Assembly (NCBI GenBank): GCA_902527265.1
Contig: CABZNY010000003.1
Location: forward strand, 1 to 64,000
Source: an uncultured Pelagibacteraceae bacterium
GTDB lineage: Bacteria; Pseudomonadota; Alphaproteobacteria; Pelagibacterales; Pelagibacteraceae
Reading direction: 5' to 3'
Length of the DNA: 64,000 bases
Shown here: piece by piece, positions 9,370 to 17,193 of the stretch
How the letters are laid out: every line of letters starts with the position of its first letter
Position numbering within the stretch: position 1 is the stretch's first letter
Translations under genes and position numbers: made by a program
Notes under the pieces: generated by a model
The model's database searches: none
Told to the model about the DNA's origin: nothing
The model's input: only the letters and a program-made list of their open reading frames with translations

Positions 9370-9666
9370 ATGGAATTAAAAGAAAAAGTAATTGAGGAAA
9401 TAAAAAAAATTTACGATCCTGAAATACCAGTAAATATTTATGAGCTTGGATTAATCTACGATATTATTGTAGATAAAAAAAATATTAGTGTAAAAATGAC
9501 ACTTACCACTCCAAATTGCCCAGTAGCCGAAAGTTTGCCTAAAGAAGTTAAAGATAGTATTATGCAATTAGAAGAAGTTGACAAAGTAGATTTAGATTTA
9601 GTTTGGGAACCACCATGGGATAAATCTATGATGTCAGAGGCAGCAAAACTAGAATTAAATTTATGA
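9370..9666 (+). CDS. sufT: SufT / MIP18-family (DUF59) Fe-S maturation factor
   Basis: A 98-aa DUF59/MIP18 protein, a family that works in Fe-S cluster maturation or transfer. It has the DPEIPVNIYELGLIYDI block near residue 15 and the TTPNCPVAESLP motif with the conserved Cys at about 51, followed by the DLVWEPPWDKSMMSE tail typical of the suf-linked members. It sits between sufU and the A-type carrier gene, overlapping the latter by 4 bases. This gene order is common in alphaproteobacterial suf operons. Confidence 0.92.
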   Translation: MELKEKVIEEIKKIYDPEIPVNIYELGLIYDIIVDKKNISVKMTLTTPNCPVAESLPKEVKDSIMQLEEVDKVDLDLVWEPPWDKSMMSEAAKLELNL

Positions 9667-9998
9667 CGAAACAAGTTATATCATTAAGCGATCAAGCGGC
9701 TAACAGGATAAAAGAAATTATGTCTTCTGCTGATAATGAATCCATTGGTGTTAGAGTTGGAGTAAAATCAGGTGGATGCGCAGGTATGTCGTATATTATG
9801 GAATATACAAAAGAAATAAATCCTAATGACGAGGTTATTGAAGATAAAGGGGTTAAGGTATTCATTGATCCATCAGCAGTAATGTATCTTTTTGGAACTG
9901 AAATGGATTATAAAAAAGAGGAATTTTCTTCTCAATTTGTATTTAACAATCCAAATGAAACTGAAAGATGTGGTTGTGGAGAGTCTTTTAAAGTTTAA
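9663..9998 (+). CDS. sufA: A-type Fe-S carrier (SufA/IscA/ErpA family)
   Basis: A 111-aa HesB/IscA family protein that accepts Fe-S clusters from the SufBCD scaffold and passes them to apoproteins. The three cluster cysteines occur in the normal arrangement: one in KSGGCAGMSYIME (about 38), then the Cys-Gly-Cys pair in ERCGCGESFKV at the C-terminus. It is the last gene of the iscR-suf operon. The downstream region holds the convergent 45-aa ORF and glnA. Whether it works as SufA or ErpA cannot be told from sequence alone. Confidence 0.93.
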   Translation: MTKQVISLSDQAANRIKEIMSSADNESIGVRVGVKSGGCAGMSYIMEYTKEINPNDEVIEDKGVKVFIDPSAVMYLFGTEMDYKKEEFSSQFVFNNPNETERCGCGESFKV

Positions 9999-10136
9999 TT
10001 ATTGGTAATAGGAAATAAACCAATACTGGCCTCTTTTATTCATAGAATAAGTCTTATTTTTTCTACGTTTAGGCTTTTTGATTTCAGGCCTATTATAACC
10101 AATAATATTCTTAATTGTTGATATGAGTTTAGTCAT
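9999..10136 (-). CDS. Small basic ORF, 45 aa, function unknown (not in the ORF track)
   Basis: On the minus strand an ATG (10134-10136) opens a 45-codon frame ending at TAA (9999-10001), directly tail-to-tail with sufA. A possible Shine-Dalgarno AAAAGGT ends next to the ATG, which is closer than ideal. The product starts MTKLISTIKNIIGYN, continues into a very basic patch (KKPKRRKNK) and ends GQYWFISYYQ. It is lysine/arginine-rich, has no signal peptide or membrane helix, and could bind RNA or DNA, but that is speculation. It fills most of the gap between sufA and the hairpin downstream of glnA, so it may be real and co-oriented with glnA. I do not recognise a family. Confidence 0.5.
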   Translation of the reverse strand: MTKLISTIKNIIGYNRPEIKKPKRRKNKTYSMNKRGQYWFISYYQ

Positions 10137-10175
10137 ACCTTTTAATAACAAAATTGAATGAAATTAGAATTCTAA

Positions 10176-10212
10176 TATGGGAATACCTGCTATTACTACA
10201 GGTAATCCCATA
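10176..10212 (-). terminator. Hairpin downstream of glnA
   Basis: A 14-bp inverted repeat with one mismatch (arms 10176-10189 and 10199-10212, loop ctattacta) lies 12 bases past the glnA stop on the minus strand. No strong T tract follows it in the glnA direction. It may be a weak terminator or an RNA 3'-end stabiliser separating glnA from the small ORF. Confidence 0.55.
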
Positions 10213-10224
10213 AAAATAAGCCTT

Positions 10225-11631
10225 TTAACAGCTGTAATACATATCGAATTCAATAGGGTGCGGCGTATGTTCAAAATTATGAATTTCTTCATATTTAAGT
10301 TCAATGTACGCATCTATTTGATCATCAGTAAATACATTACCTTGAGTTAAGAAACTTCTATCTTTATCTAAAGCTTCCATTGCTTCTCTTAAAGAACCGC
10401 AAACAGTTGGCACCTTCTTAACTTGCTTTTCTGATAAAGCATAAAGGTCTTTGTCGAATGATTTACCTGGATCAATTTTATTTTTAATTCCATCAATTCC
10501 AGCCATAAGCATGGAAGCAAATGTTAAATATGGGTTTCCAGATGCATCTGGGAATCTGATTTCACATCTTGCACCTTTTTTACTTAACGTGATTGGAATT
10601 CTACATGAAGCCGATCTATTTCTTGCAGAGTATGCAAGTAAAACAGGAGCCTCAAATCCTGGTATTAATCTTTTGTAACTATTTGTAGTAGCATTAGCAA
10701 ATGCATTAATTGCTTTTGCATGCTTTAATACTCCACCAATATAGTAAAGTGCAGTTTGAGATAATCCAGCGTATTTATTTCCAGAAAATACCGGGGTTTT
10801 CCCTTTCCAAATTGATTGGTGAGTATGCATTCCAGAACCGTTATCTCCTTTAACTGGCTTAGGCATAAAAGTTGCAGTTTTACCAAAAGAGTGAGAAACC
10901 ATTTGAACTACATATTTGTATAGTTGAACGTTGTCTGCTTGATCAACCAAAGTTCCAAATAACATTCCAAGTTCATGTTGACTTGGTGCAACCTCGTGGT
11001 GGTGTTTTTCTACTGTAATTCCAACATCTCTTAGCCCTTTAAGATATTCACCTCTCATATCTTGAGCACTATCCACTGGCGGTACAGGAAAATATCCTCC
11101 TTTTACTCCAGGTCTATGACCCATGTTTCCATTATCATAAGATTTTCCAGAATTATAAGGACCTTCCGAACTATCAATTGAAAAACTTGTTTCATTCATG
11201 TCATTTTTAATTCTCACATCATCAAAAACAAAAAACTCAGGCTCTGGGCCAAAATAAGCAGTATCACCAATTCCTGTTTTTTTTAAATATGCTTCAGCTT
11301 TTTTTGCAATCCCTCTTGGATCTCTTTCATAAGGATCTCTCTTAACTGCATCCAAAATATCACAAAATAAAATTAAAGTATTATGAGATGTATAAGGGTC
11401 TATTACTTTTCTACTTAAATCAGGCTTTAATATCATGTCAGACTCGTTAATTGCCTTCCATCCTGCAATTGATGATCCATCAAAAAATACTCCTTCGTTT
11501 AACATTTCTTCATCAACAATCGTTGTATCCATTGTTAAATGCTGAAGTTTCCCCCTTGGGTCTGTAAATCTAAGATCTACAAACTCAATGTTTTTAGACT
11601 TCATTAATTTTAGTACGTCCTTAGCGCTCAT
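10225..11631 (-). CDS. glnA: Glutamine synthetase type I
   Basis: GlnA forms glutamine from glutamate, ammonium and ATP; it is a cytoplasmic dodecamer. The 468-aa length, DGSSIAGW near the N-terminus, AYFGPEPEFFVFDD, the KHHHEVAPSQHE metal-site stretch, FMPKPVKGDNGSGMHTHQS and the ATP-site RLIPGFEAPV are all present. The adenylylation-loop Tyr is conserved (FDKDLYALSEKQ), so GlnE-type covalent control is possible. No glnB or ntrBC gene lies next to it. The start follows a good Shine-Dalgarno (TAGGAGATAAT then ATG), and a sigma70-like promoter lies about 95-120 bases upstream. Confidence 0.98.
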   Translation of the reverse strand: MSAKDVLKLMKSKNIEFVDLRFTDPRGKLQHLTMDTTIVDEEMLNEGVFFDGSSIAGWKAINESDMILKPDLSRKVIDPYTSHNTLILFCDILDAVKRDPYERDPRGIAKKAEAYLKKTGIGDTAYFGPEPEFFVFDDVRIKNDMNETSFSIDSSEGPYNSGKSYDNGNMGHRPGVKGGYFPVPPVDSAQDMRGEYLKGLRDVGITVEKHHHEVAPSQHELGMLFGTLVDQADNVQLYKYVVQMVSHSFGKTATFMPKPVKGDNGSGMHTHQSIWKGKTPVFSGNKYAGLSQTALYYIGGVLKHAKAINAFANATTNSYKRLIPGFEAPVLLAYSARNRSASCRIPITLSKKGARCEIRFPDASGNPYLTFASMLMAGIDGIKNKIDPGKSFDKDLYALSEKQVKKVPTVCGSLREAMEALDKDRSFLTQGNVFTDDQIDAYIELKYEEIHNFEHTPHPIEFDMYYSC

Positions 11632-11653
11632 ATTATCTCCTATAATTTTTTAA

Positions 11654-11674
11654 TTTTCTTATCAGTTAAGAAAA
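11654..11674 (-). other. Short hairpin in the glnA leader
   Basis: A perfect 8-bp inverted repeat (TTTTCTTA and TAAGAAAA, 5-base loop) lies in the glnA 5' leader, about 22 bases upstream of the start codon. It has few G-C pairs, so stability is low. It does not match a riboswitch I know. Confidence 0.35.
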
Positions 11675-11724
11675 GATAAATAATGCCTATTAAATAGATA
11701 TCACTTATGCTTTTTTTACATGTA

Positions 11725-11753
11725 TATTAACCTTAAAAAATTAGAATTTTCAA
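11725..11753 (-). promoter_or_regulatory. Candidate sigma70-type promoter of glnA
   Basis: On the minus strand TTGAAA (11748-11753) and TTAATA (11725-11730) are 17 bases apart, leaving a leader of about 85 bases before glnA. Such matches are common by chance in DNA this A+T-rich. No sigma54 GG-N10-GC element is visible here. Confidence 0.4.
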
Positions 11754-11772
11754 TCAATCCTAAGTTGCAATA

Positions 11773-12252
11773 ATGAGTTTATTAAATAAAGAACCAGTTA
11801 AAAGAGCTGAAAAAGCATTAAAAGAATTTGATGAGACATTATCAATCACAGAATTAGAAAATACAGCAAGAACAGCGGTAGATGCAGCAAAAGCATTAAA
11901 CTGCGAAGTAGGAGCTATCGTAAAAAGTCTACTTTTTAAAAATGGTGATAATTATTTTTTATGTTTAGTCTCCGGTGACAAAAGATGTTCATTAAATAAA
12001 TTAAAAAAGTTTTTTAATAGTAAAGATTTAAGCATGGCATCTCCAAATGATGTGAAAGAACAAACTGGATATACAATTGGAGGAGTTTCTCCGATAGGAC
12101 ACACAAATACCTTGCAGATATTAATTGATAGTTCTTTGAATAGATTTGAAGATTTGTTTGGTGCTGCTGGACATCCAAACTGTATTTTTAAAATAAATTT
12201 CGAAAATCTTAAAAAAATTACTAATGGAACAATAGAAGATATAATTGAATGA
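11773..12252 (+). CDS. YbaK/EbsC-family aminoacyl-tRNA deacylase-like protein
   Basis: A 159-aa single-domain YbaK/ProX/EbsC family protein. Members hydrolyse wrongly charged tRNAs, mostly Cys-tRNA-Pro or Ala-tRNA-Pro. The catalytic-site Lys is present in CEVGAIVKSLLFK (about 56), and the GDKRCSLNKLKKFF, TGYTIGGVSPIGH and FGAAGHPNCIFKI segments are characteristic. It is divergent from glnA with about 140 bp between, and its stop overlaps the following EamA gene by 4 bases. The exact tRNA preference is not readable. Confidence 0.88.
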   Translation: MSLLNKEPVKRAEKALKEFDETLSITELENTARTAVDAAKALNCEVGAIVKSLLFKNGDNYFLCLVSGDKRCSLNKLKKFFNSKDLSMASPNDVKEQTGYTIGGVSPIGHTNTLQILIDSSLNRFEDLFGAAGHPNCIFKINFENLKKITNGTIEDIIE

Positions 12253-13142
12253 AATCTCCAAACGCTACTGATTATTTTATTCTTACTTTTTTAGCCTTAC
12301 TTTGGGCTTCAGCTTTTTTTAATATTAAAATTGCAACATATTCTTATGGACCAATAACTATAGCTTTTTTAAGAATTTTTTTTGGAATGATACCTCTATT
12401 ATTACTTTGTTATTTCAAAAAAATAAAAATTGAAGCGTTTTCTAAAGATTGGAAATGGTTTGCAGCAATTGGTATCATCAATTTAGTTATTCCTTTTTTC
12501 CTAATAGCATACGGAGTTCAAAAAGTTCAAAGTAATTTAGCAGCAATTTTAATGTCAACTACACCTATTAGTGCAACAATACTCGCACATTTCTTTGCTG
12601 ACGAAGAGAAAATAAACGTAATAAAAATATTTGGAATAGTTTTAGGTTTTTCAGGAATTGTTTATTTATTCTCAGAAAATTTACTTATAAATAATGAAAA
12701 TTTATTTTCTGCTCTTATGATTCTATTGGGATCCACTTTTTATGTTATTGGAGGAATTTTAACATTAAAAATTAGTAATAAGAAAAATGAAAATGTAACT
12801 GCATCAATTCTTATTTGGGGAGCTATAATTGCTTGTCCAATATCACTAATAATTGAGCAACCATGGAATTTTAATCCATCACTAGAGTCCACATTATCTT
12901 TGATTTATCTTGGTATTTTTCCAACTGGAATTGCATGGTTATTAAGATTTATGATTTTAAAGAAAAATGGTTTAGTTTTCCAAAGTCAGGTCGCTTATCT
13001 AATACCAATTTTTGGTGTTATTTTAGGATTTATTTTCCTAAACGAATTAGTAACACCTAAAATTTTAATTGCTTTATGTGCTGTTGTCTTAGGAATTTAT
13101 TTTGTAAAAAAAGCAGGAGATAAAAAAATACAAAGTATATAA
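12249..13142 (+). CDS. DMT-superfamily transporter (EamA domains)
   Basis: A 297-aa integral membrane protein with about ten hydrophobic segments, arranged as two EamA repeats. The first contains LALLWASAFFNIKIA and LRIFFGMIPLLLL, with NLAAILMSTTPISATILAHFFADE in the middle. The second contains FPTGIAWLLRFMILKKNGLVFQSQVAYLIPIFGVILGF. EamA proteins export amino acids, nucleobases or other metabolites; the substrate here is unknown. It overlaps the upstream YbaK gene by 4 bases and is convergent with iolG across 8 bases. Confidence 0.88.
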   Translation: MKSPNATDYFILTFLALLWASAFFNIKIATYSYGPITIAFLRIFFGMIPLLLLCYFKKIKIEAFSKDWKWFAAIGIINLVIPFFLIAYGVQKVQSNLAAILMSTTPISATILAHFFADEEKINVIKIFGIVLGFSGIVYLFSENLLINNENLFSALMILLGSTFYVIGGILTLKISNKKNENVTASILIWGAIIACPISLIIEQPWNFNPSLESTLSLIYLGIFPTGIAWLLRFMILKKNGLVFQSQVAYLIPIFGVILGFIFLNELVTPKILIALCAVVLGIYFVKKAGDKKIQSI

Positions 13143-13150
13143 AAAAATTT

Positions 13151-14167
13151 CTAATTTATTTTTAATTGTTCAAATTTTTTTGACTTAACTGATTTTTGTG
13201 CAGCTTCTGCTAACATTATAGACTTTCTTCCATCTTCAAAAACAGCTTTAGGTTTAATATTTTTTTTGCAAAAGTTTGCAAGGTCAGATAGTTGCAACCT
13301 AAAAGCTTCTGCATATCTCTCTATAAAAAAATGGAGTAGAGGGGATTTATTATTTGTTGAATTTTTTAAAAAGAGATTAGTTTCTGTTTCTCTTTTATTA
13401 TCCGATATCATCATTCCTTTTGCTCCAAAAAGCTCAACTCTCTGGTCATAACCAAAACTACAATGTCTTGAATTAGTTATTACACATTGCACTCCTTTTT
13501 TCGACTTAAGCACTGTAGTAGCAAGTTCATAGTCTTTTATCTTATTAAATCTTTGATCTGATATATTACTACCAGTAGCAAATACTGATTTAAATTCATC
13601 TGAACCCAAGTAGTATCTTGCTAAATCAAAATCATGAATCATCATGTCTTTAAAAATTCCTCCAGAACCTTTTAAATAAGACAATGAAGGAGGAGCAGGG
13701 TCCCGACTAGTTATAATAATTTTTTCTAGTTTACCTATTTTATTTTTTAACAAATTCTTTTTAAGTAAATTATGTCCAGGATCGTATCTTCTATTAAATC
13801 CTATTTGCACTTTAGGATTAAGTTTTTTAATTTTCTTTAGAGATGAATTAATTTTTTTTAAATTTAAATCTAGGGGTTTTTCACAAAAGACTACTTTTTT
13901 ATACTTAGCACCCTTTTCAATAAATTTTAAATGCGTAGAAGTAGAGGAAGCTATAAAAATACATTTAATTTCGTTATCTTTAAAAGCAATATCTGGATTA
14001 TTTATTGAAATAACATTTAATCTTTTTGAAATTTTGTTTGATAAATTTTTATTTAAATCAAAAACATATTTTAATTCAAATTCACTATTTTTTCTCAAAT
14101 TATTAGCATGCATCTGGCCAATTCTACCAAGGCCAAATAGAGCAGTTTTTATTTTATTTTTACCCAT
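13151..14167 (-). CDS. iolG: Inositol 2-dehydrogenase-like (Gfo/Idh/MocA)
   Basis: An NAD(P)-dependent sugar/polyol dehydrogenase expected to oxidise myo-inositol or a related cyclitol to the 2-keto form. The N-terminal Rossmann motif is ALFGLGRIGQMHANNL; EKPLDL carries the active-site Lys, and QIGFNRRYDPG followed by SRDPAPPSLSYLKGSGGIFKDMMIHDFDLARY is characteristic of IolG. I place the start at 14167 (MGKNKIKTALFG), which leaves a 19-bp overlap with the upstream gene; the track start at 14194 would add nine residues. It is grouped with a second MocA-type gene and with iolE, which supports a cyclitol role. Confidence 0.82.
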   Translation of the reverse strand: MGKNKIKTALFGLGRIGQMHANNLRKNSEFELKYVFDLNKNLSNKISKRLNVISINNPDIAFKDNEIKCIFIASSTSTHLKFIEKGAKYKKVVFCEKPLDLNLKKINSSLKKIKKLNPKVQIGFNRRYDPGHNLLKKNLLKNKIGKLEKIIITSRDPAPPSLSYLKGSGGIFKDMMIHDFDLARYYLGSDEFKSVFATGSNISDQRFNKIKDYELATTVLKSKKGVQCVITNSRHCSFGYDQRVELFGAKGMMISDNKRETETNLFLKNSTNNKSPLLHFFIERYAEAFRLQLSDLANFCKKNIKPKAVFEDGRKSIMLAEAAQKSVKSKKFEQLKIN

Positions 14168-15294
14168 CTTTTTTTTCTGTTTGAAACTTTGCATGCCTCG
14201 ATAAATTTTGCAGTTTCAAGTCCCTCATCCTCATTTGGATAAAAATACCTTTTTTTTGAATTATTTTTCAAAGAATCTGCAAATTCACGATAAATATTTG
14301 CAAATGCATCCAAATATCCTTCAGGATGTCCAAATTTTAATCTAGAAAATTTTTTAGACAATTCAGCATTAAAAAAACCTCTTTCAATAAATTTTACCGC
14401 ACCATTAGATGGATTAAGTTTTAAATAGTTTGGATCGTTTTGAACCCACTCCAAACTTCCTTTTGTTCCAAATATTCTTATTCGTAATCCATAAACTCCA
14501 CCTCTAGCCATCACACTTGTCCAAAACATTCCTTTAGCACCATTATTAAAATTAATCATTACTTGAGCATTGTTGTCCATTTTAATTTTATTTGAAACTT
14601 GTTTAATATCTGCAAAAATAGTTTCACCTTTTAAACCTGATATGTAAGTTGCCATATGATATGCGTGGGAGCCAATTTCGTTTAATACTGCTGAAGCTCC
14701 AACAATATTTTTATCTATTTTCCATTTAAACTTTTTCTTTGCATTTTTTTCTGAAATATTTTCTCCACCTGACCAATCTTGAACATATTCAACGTTTATG
14801 TATTCAACTTTTCCAATTTTACCTTTTTCAACTATTACTTTTGCCTCTCTAACCATAGGATAGGCAGAATAATTATGTGTCAAAGCATACTTAATTTTTT
14901 TATTAGATTTTATTTTTTTAAATAATTTCTTAGCTTGAGCAAGATTCCCAGCAAATGGTTTATCAGAAATTACATGTATATTTTTATCAATAAATTTTTC
15001 TGCAATAATTTGGTGACTTGAAGGAGGTGTCATTATTGCCACGACATTAATACCACCTTTTCTTACTGCTTCTCTTTCGGCCATTTCTCTAAAATTTGAA
15101 TAGCATCTCTCTTTTAAAATACCTAGGCTTTGACCAAAGCTTTTAGATAGTTTTGTATTTCTCGAAAAAACACCAGCAACTATCTCATATTGATTATCAA
15201 ATCTTGATGAAATTCTATGAACATGACCAATCCAAGATTTTGGACCACCTCCAACTACGCCAAGCTGAATTTTTTTTCCTTTAATTAATCTCAT
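14149..15294 (-). CDS. Gfo/Idh/MocA family dehydrogenase
   Basis: A 381-residue oxidoreductase with the Rossmann motif GVVGGGPKSWIGHVHR and the active-site Lys in SDKPFAGN (DKP instead of the usual EKP). A conserved C-terminal substrate-domain stretch reads LNEIGSHAYHMATYISG. The track start at 15375 would run into the divergent iolE; ATG at 15294 (MRLIKGKKIQLGVVGG) is better placed just before the first beta strand. It lies upstream of and overlaps iolG, and is divergent from iolE across about 31 bases. It probably acts on an inositol-derived or related sugar, but the substrate is not known. Confidence 0.8.
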   Translation of the reverse strand: MRLIKGKKIQLGVVGGGPKSWIGHVHRISSRFDNQYEIVAGVFSRNTKLSKSFGQSLGILKERCYSNFREMAEREAVRKGGINVVAIMTPPSSHQIIAEKFIDKNIHVISDKPFAGNLAQAKKLFKKIKSNKKIKYALTHNYSAYPMVREAKVIVEKGKIGKVEYINVEYVQDWSGGENISEKNAKKKFKWKIDKNIVGASAVLNEIGSHAYHMATYISGLKGETIFADIKQVSNKIKMDNNAQVMINFNNGAKGMFWTSVMARGGVYGLRIRIFGTKGSLEWVQNDPNYLKLNPSNGAVKFIERGFFNAELSKKFSRLKFGHPEGYLDAFANIYREFADSLKNNSKKRYFYPNEDEGLETAKFIEACKVSNRKKRWVKIK

Positions 15295-15325
15295 GATTAA
15301 ATATATCTTAACAAATAAAAAATTT

Positions 15326-16228
15326 ATGTCAGTAAAATTAGGTATAGCACCAATTGCTTGGAGTAATGATGACATGCCTGAGCTAGGCGGAGATACTCCT
15401 CTAGAACAATGTTTGTCAGAGGCAAGTCAGGCTGGATTTGTTGGGATTGAGTCAGGTGGTAAATTCCCAAAAACATCCAAAGAATTATTACCAAAATTAG
15501 ATAAGTACAACTTAAAATTATGTTCTGGTTGGTATAGCGGAAATCTTAGAAAAAATTCTGTTGAACAAGAAAAAAATTTAATTCAAGACCAACTTAAATT
15601 ATTTAAAGATTGTGAAGCTCCATGTATCGTTTTTGCTGAAGTTTTTGGATCAATACAGGGTGATCCAACAAAAAAACTTTCCAGTAGACCTAAGATGATG
15701 GATCAAGAATGGAAAGATTATTGTGCAAAAATATCTGAACTTGCAAAATATCTTGAAGATGAGGGTATGCCTTTAGCTTACCACCATCATATGGGAACAG
15801 TTATTGAAACAGAAGAAGAAACAATTAGATTGCTAGAAAATACAGATGATAGTGTAAAATTAACTTTAGATACTGGTCATATGTTATTTGCTCAGGGAAA
15901 TTCAATTAATTTAATTAATAAATTCAAGGAAAGAGTAATCCATATTCACTGCAAAGATATTAGAGAAGAAGTATTAAAAAAAGCCCTTTCTGAAGATTTA
16001 AGTTTTAGGGATGCCTTTTTAGAAGGTGCCTTTACCGTACCTGGTGATGGGTGTATCGACTATAAACCTTTGTTTGATATTTTAAAAAAAAATAATTATC
16101 AGGGTTGGCTTGTTGTGGAGGCTGAACAAGATCCTAAAAAAGCTAATCCACTTGAATATGCTATTAAGGGTTACAAATATATTACAGATACTTTAAAGAA
16201 ATCAAATTTAGAGATTAATAATCTATAA
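15326..16228 (+). CDS. iolE: Inosose dehydratase-like (IolE family)
   Basis: A TIM-barrel protein of the AP-endonuclease-2/sugar isomerase superfamily, closest in pattern to 2-keto-myo-inositol dehydratase. Diagnostic segments are LGIAPIAWSNDDMPELGGD at the N-terminus, SGWYSGNL, LAYHHHMGTVIETEEE, LTLDTGHMLFAQG, HIHCKDIR and GDGCIDYKPLFDIL, which hold the likely metal ligands. I take ATG at 15326 (MSVKLG) over the track start at 15293. It is convergent with a hydroxyacid dehydrogenase, overlapping by 6 bases. With iolG and iolD nearby, it would form the second step of inositol breakdown. Confidence 0.88.
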   Translation: MSVKLGIAPIAWSNDDMPELGGDTPLEQCLSEASQAGFVGIESGGKFPKTSKELLPKLDKYNLKLCSGWYSGNLRKNSVEQEKNLIQDQLKLFKDCEAPCIVFAEVFGSIQGDPTKKLSSRPKMMDQEWKDYCAKISELAKYLEDEGMPLAYHHHMGTVIETEEETIRLLENTDDSVKLTLDTGHMLFAQGNSINLINKFKERVIHIHCKDIREEVLKKALSEDLSFRDAFLEGAFTVPGDGCIDYKPLFDILKKNNYQGWLVVEAEQDPKKANPLEYAIKGYKYITDTLKKSNLEINNL

Positions 16229-17179
16229 TTTTACTTTTTTACTATCTTCAAGTTTACCATCGAAAAAATCAAAAATATTTTGAATAGTTTCTTTTGCCAT
16301 TCTTGTCATGCATTCCTCAGTGAATGCAGCAGCATGAGGACTTAGGAAAACTTTGTCATTTTTTAATAGAGGATTGTCAGCTTCTGGAGGTTCTACCTCA
16401 AATACATCAATTCCTGCTCCAAAAATCAAATTCTCATTTAAGGCTTTATCTAAGTCTTTCTCATTAATAATACCGCCTCTTGCAGCGTTAATGATTATAC
16501 AGTTCTTTTTCATCGTTTTAAGAAGTTCATAATTTATAATATTTTTAGTTTGATCAGTTAAAGGTATATGGAGTGAGACAGCATCCATATCTTTAATAGC
16601 CTCTGCTAAATCTTCAACTTTTTTCCCACCCATTTTGCTTATTGTTTCTGCATCTACAAACGGATCATAAACAAAAACGTTCATTTCAAATCCCAAACAT
16701 CTTTTAATCAATGCTTTACCTATTCTTCCAAATCCAGCTATAAGAATATTTTTGTCCCAAATCTCTATAGTTTTTGGTAATTTGTTCCTTTCAGTAAATT
16801 TTCCACTTTTGACCGAATGGTCATACATACTTTTTCTTTTTGAGATACTTAAAAGCATAAAAAGAACATGTTCTGCAACTGCTACAGCATTTGCTGTTGC
16901 GGTTATTGCTACATCGATATTTCCTTTTTTACAGCTATTTAAATCAATATTATCGTAACCAACTCCATGTCTTGAAATTATTTTAAGGTTTTTTGCATTT
17001 TCAATTGCCTCTGCAGGCAATATTGATGTTCTTAAAGAAACTGCATCTGCATCTACAATTTTTTTTTTCACATTTTCAACGCTTAAATCTTCAACTACTT
17101 CATAATTATAGTTATTATTACTTTTTAATAATTCCATACCTTTTTCATGAATAGGTTGGACAATGAGAATTTTTTTCAT
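16223..17179 (-). CDS. D-2-hydroxyacid dehydrogenase (3-phosphoglycerate dehydrogenase-like)
   Basis: A 318-aa NAD-dependent D-isomer-specific 2-hydroxyacid dehydrogenase. The nucleotide motif is GFGRIGKALIKRC with the Asp of VYDPF. The catalytic Arg is in NAARGGIINEKDLD, the Glu in VFEVEPPEADNPLL and the His in SPHAAAFTEE. It is short and lacks the ACT domain of housekeeping SerA, so a catabolic role is likely. The gene lies downstream of a PhyH dioxygenase and a PanE-like reductase on the same strand with gaps of 14-20 bases, suggesting one transcript. The substrate is not known. Confidence 0.83.
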   Translation of the reverse strand: MKKILIVQPIHEKGMELLKSNNNYNYEVVEDLSVENVKKKIVDADAVSLRTSILPAEAIENAKNLKIISRHGVGYDNIDLNSCKKGNIDVAITATANAVAVAEHVLFMLLSISKRKSMYDHSVKSGKFTERNKLPKTIEIWDKNILIAGFGRIGKALIKRCLGFEMNVFVYDPFVDAETISKMGGKKVEDLAEAIKDMDAVSLHIPLTDQTKNIINYELLKTMKKNCIIINAARGGIINEKDLDKALNENLIFGAGIDVFEVEPPEADNPLLKNDKVFLSPHAAAFTEECMTRMAKETIQNIFDFFDGKLEDSKKVKL

Positions 17180-17193
17180 AATTTTAAAAAAAA

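Noticed and set aside
10137-10224. A possible riboswitch or small RNA between the 45-aa ORF and glnA
   Set aside because: Only one imperfect 14-bp hairpin is present, with no multi-stem architecture or conserved motif that I recognise.
15293-15375. Extended starts of iolE and of the divergent MocA-type gene, making them overlap by over 80 bases
   Set aside because: In both cases an internal ATG just before the first conserved strand (15326 and 15294) gives non-overlapping divergent genes with normal N-termini.
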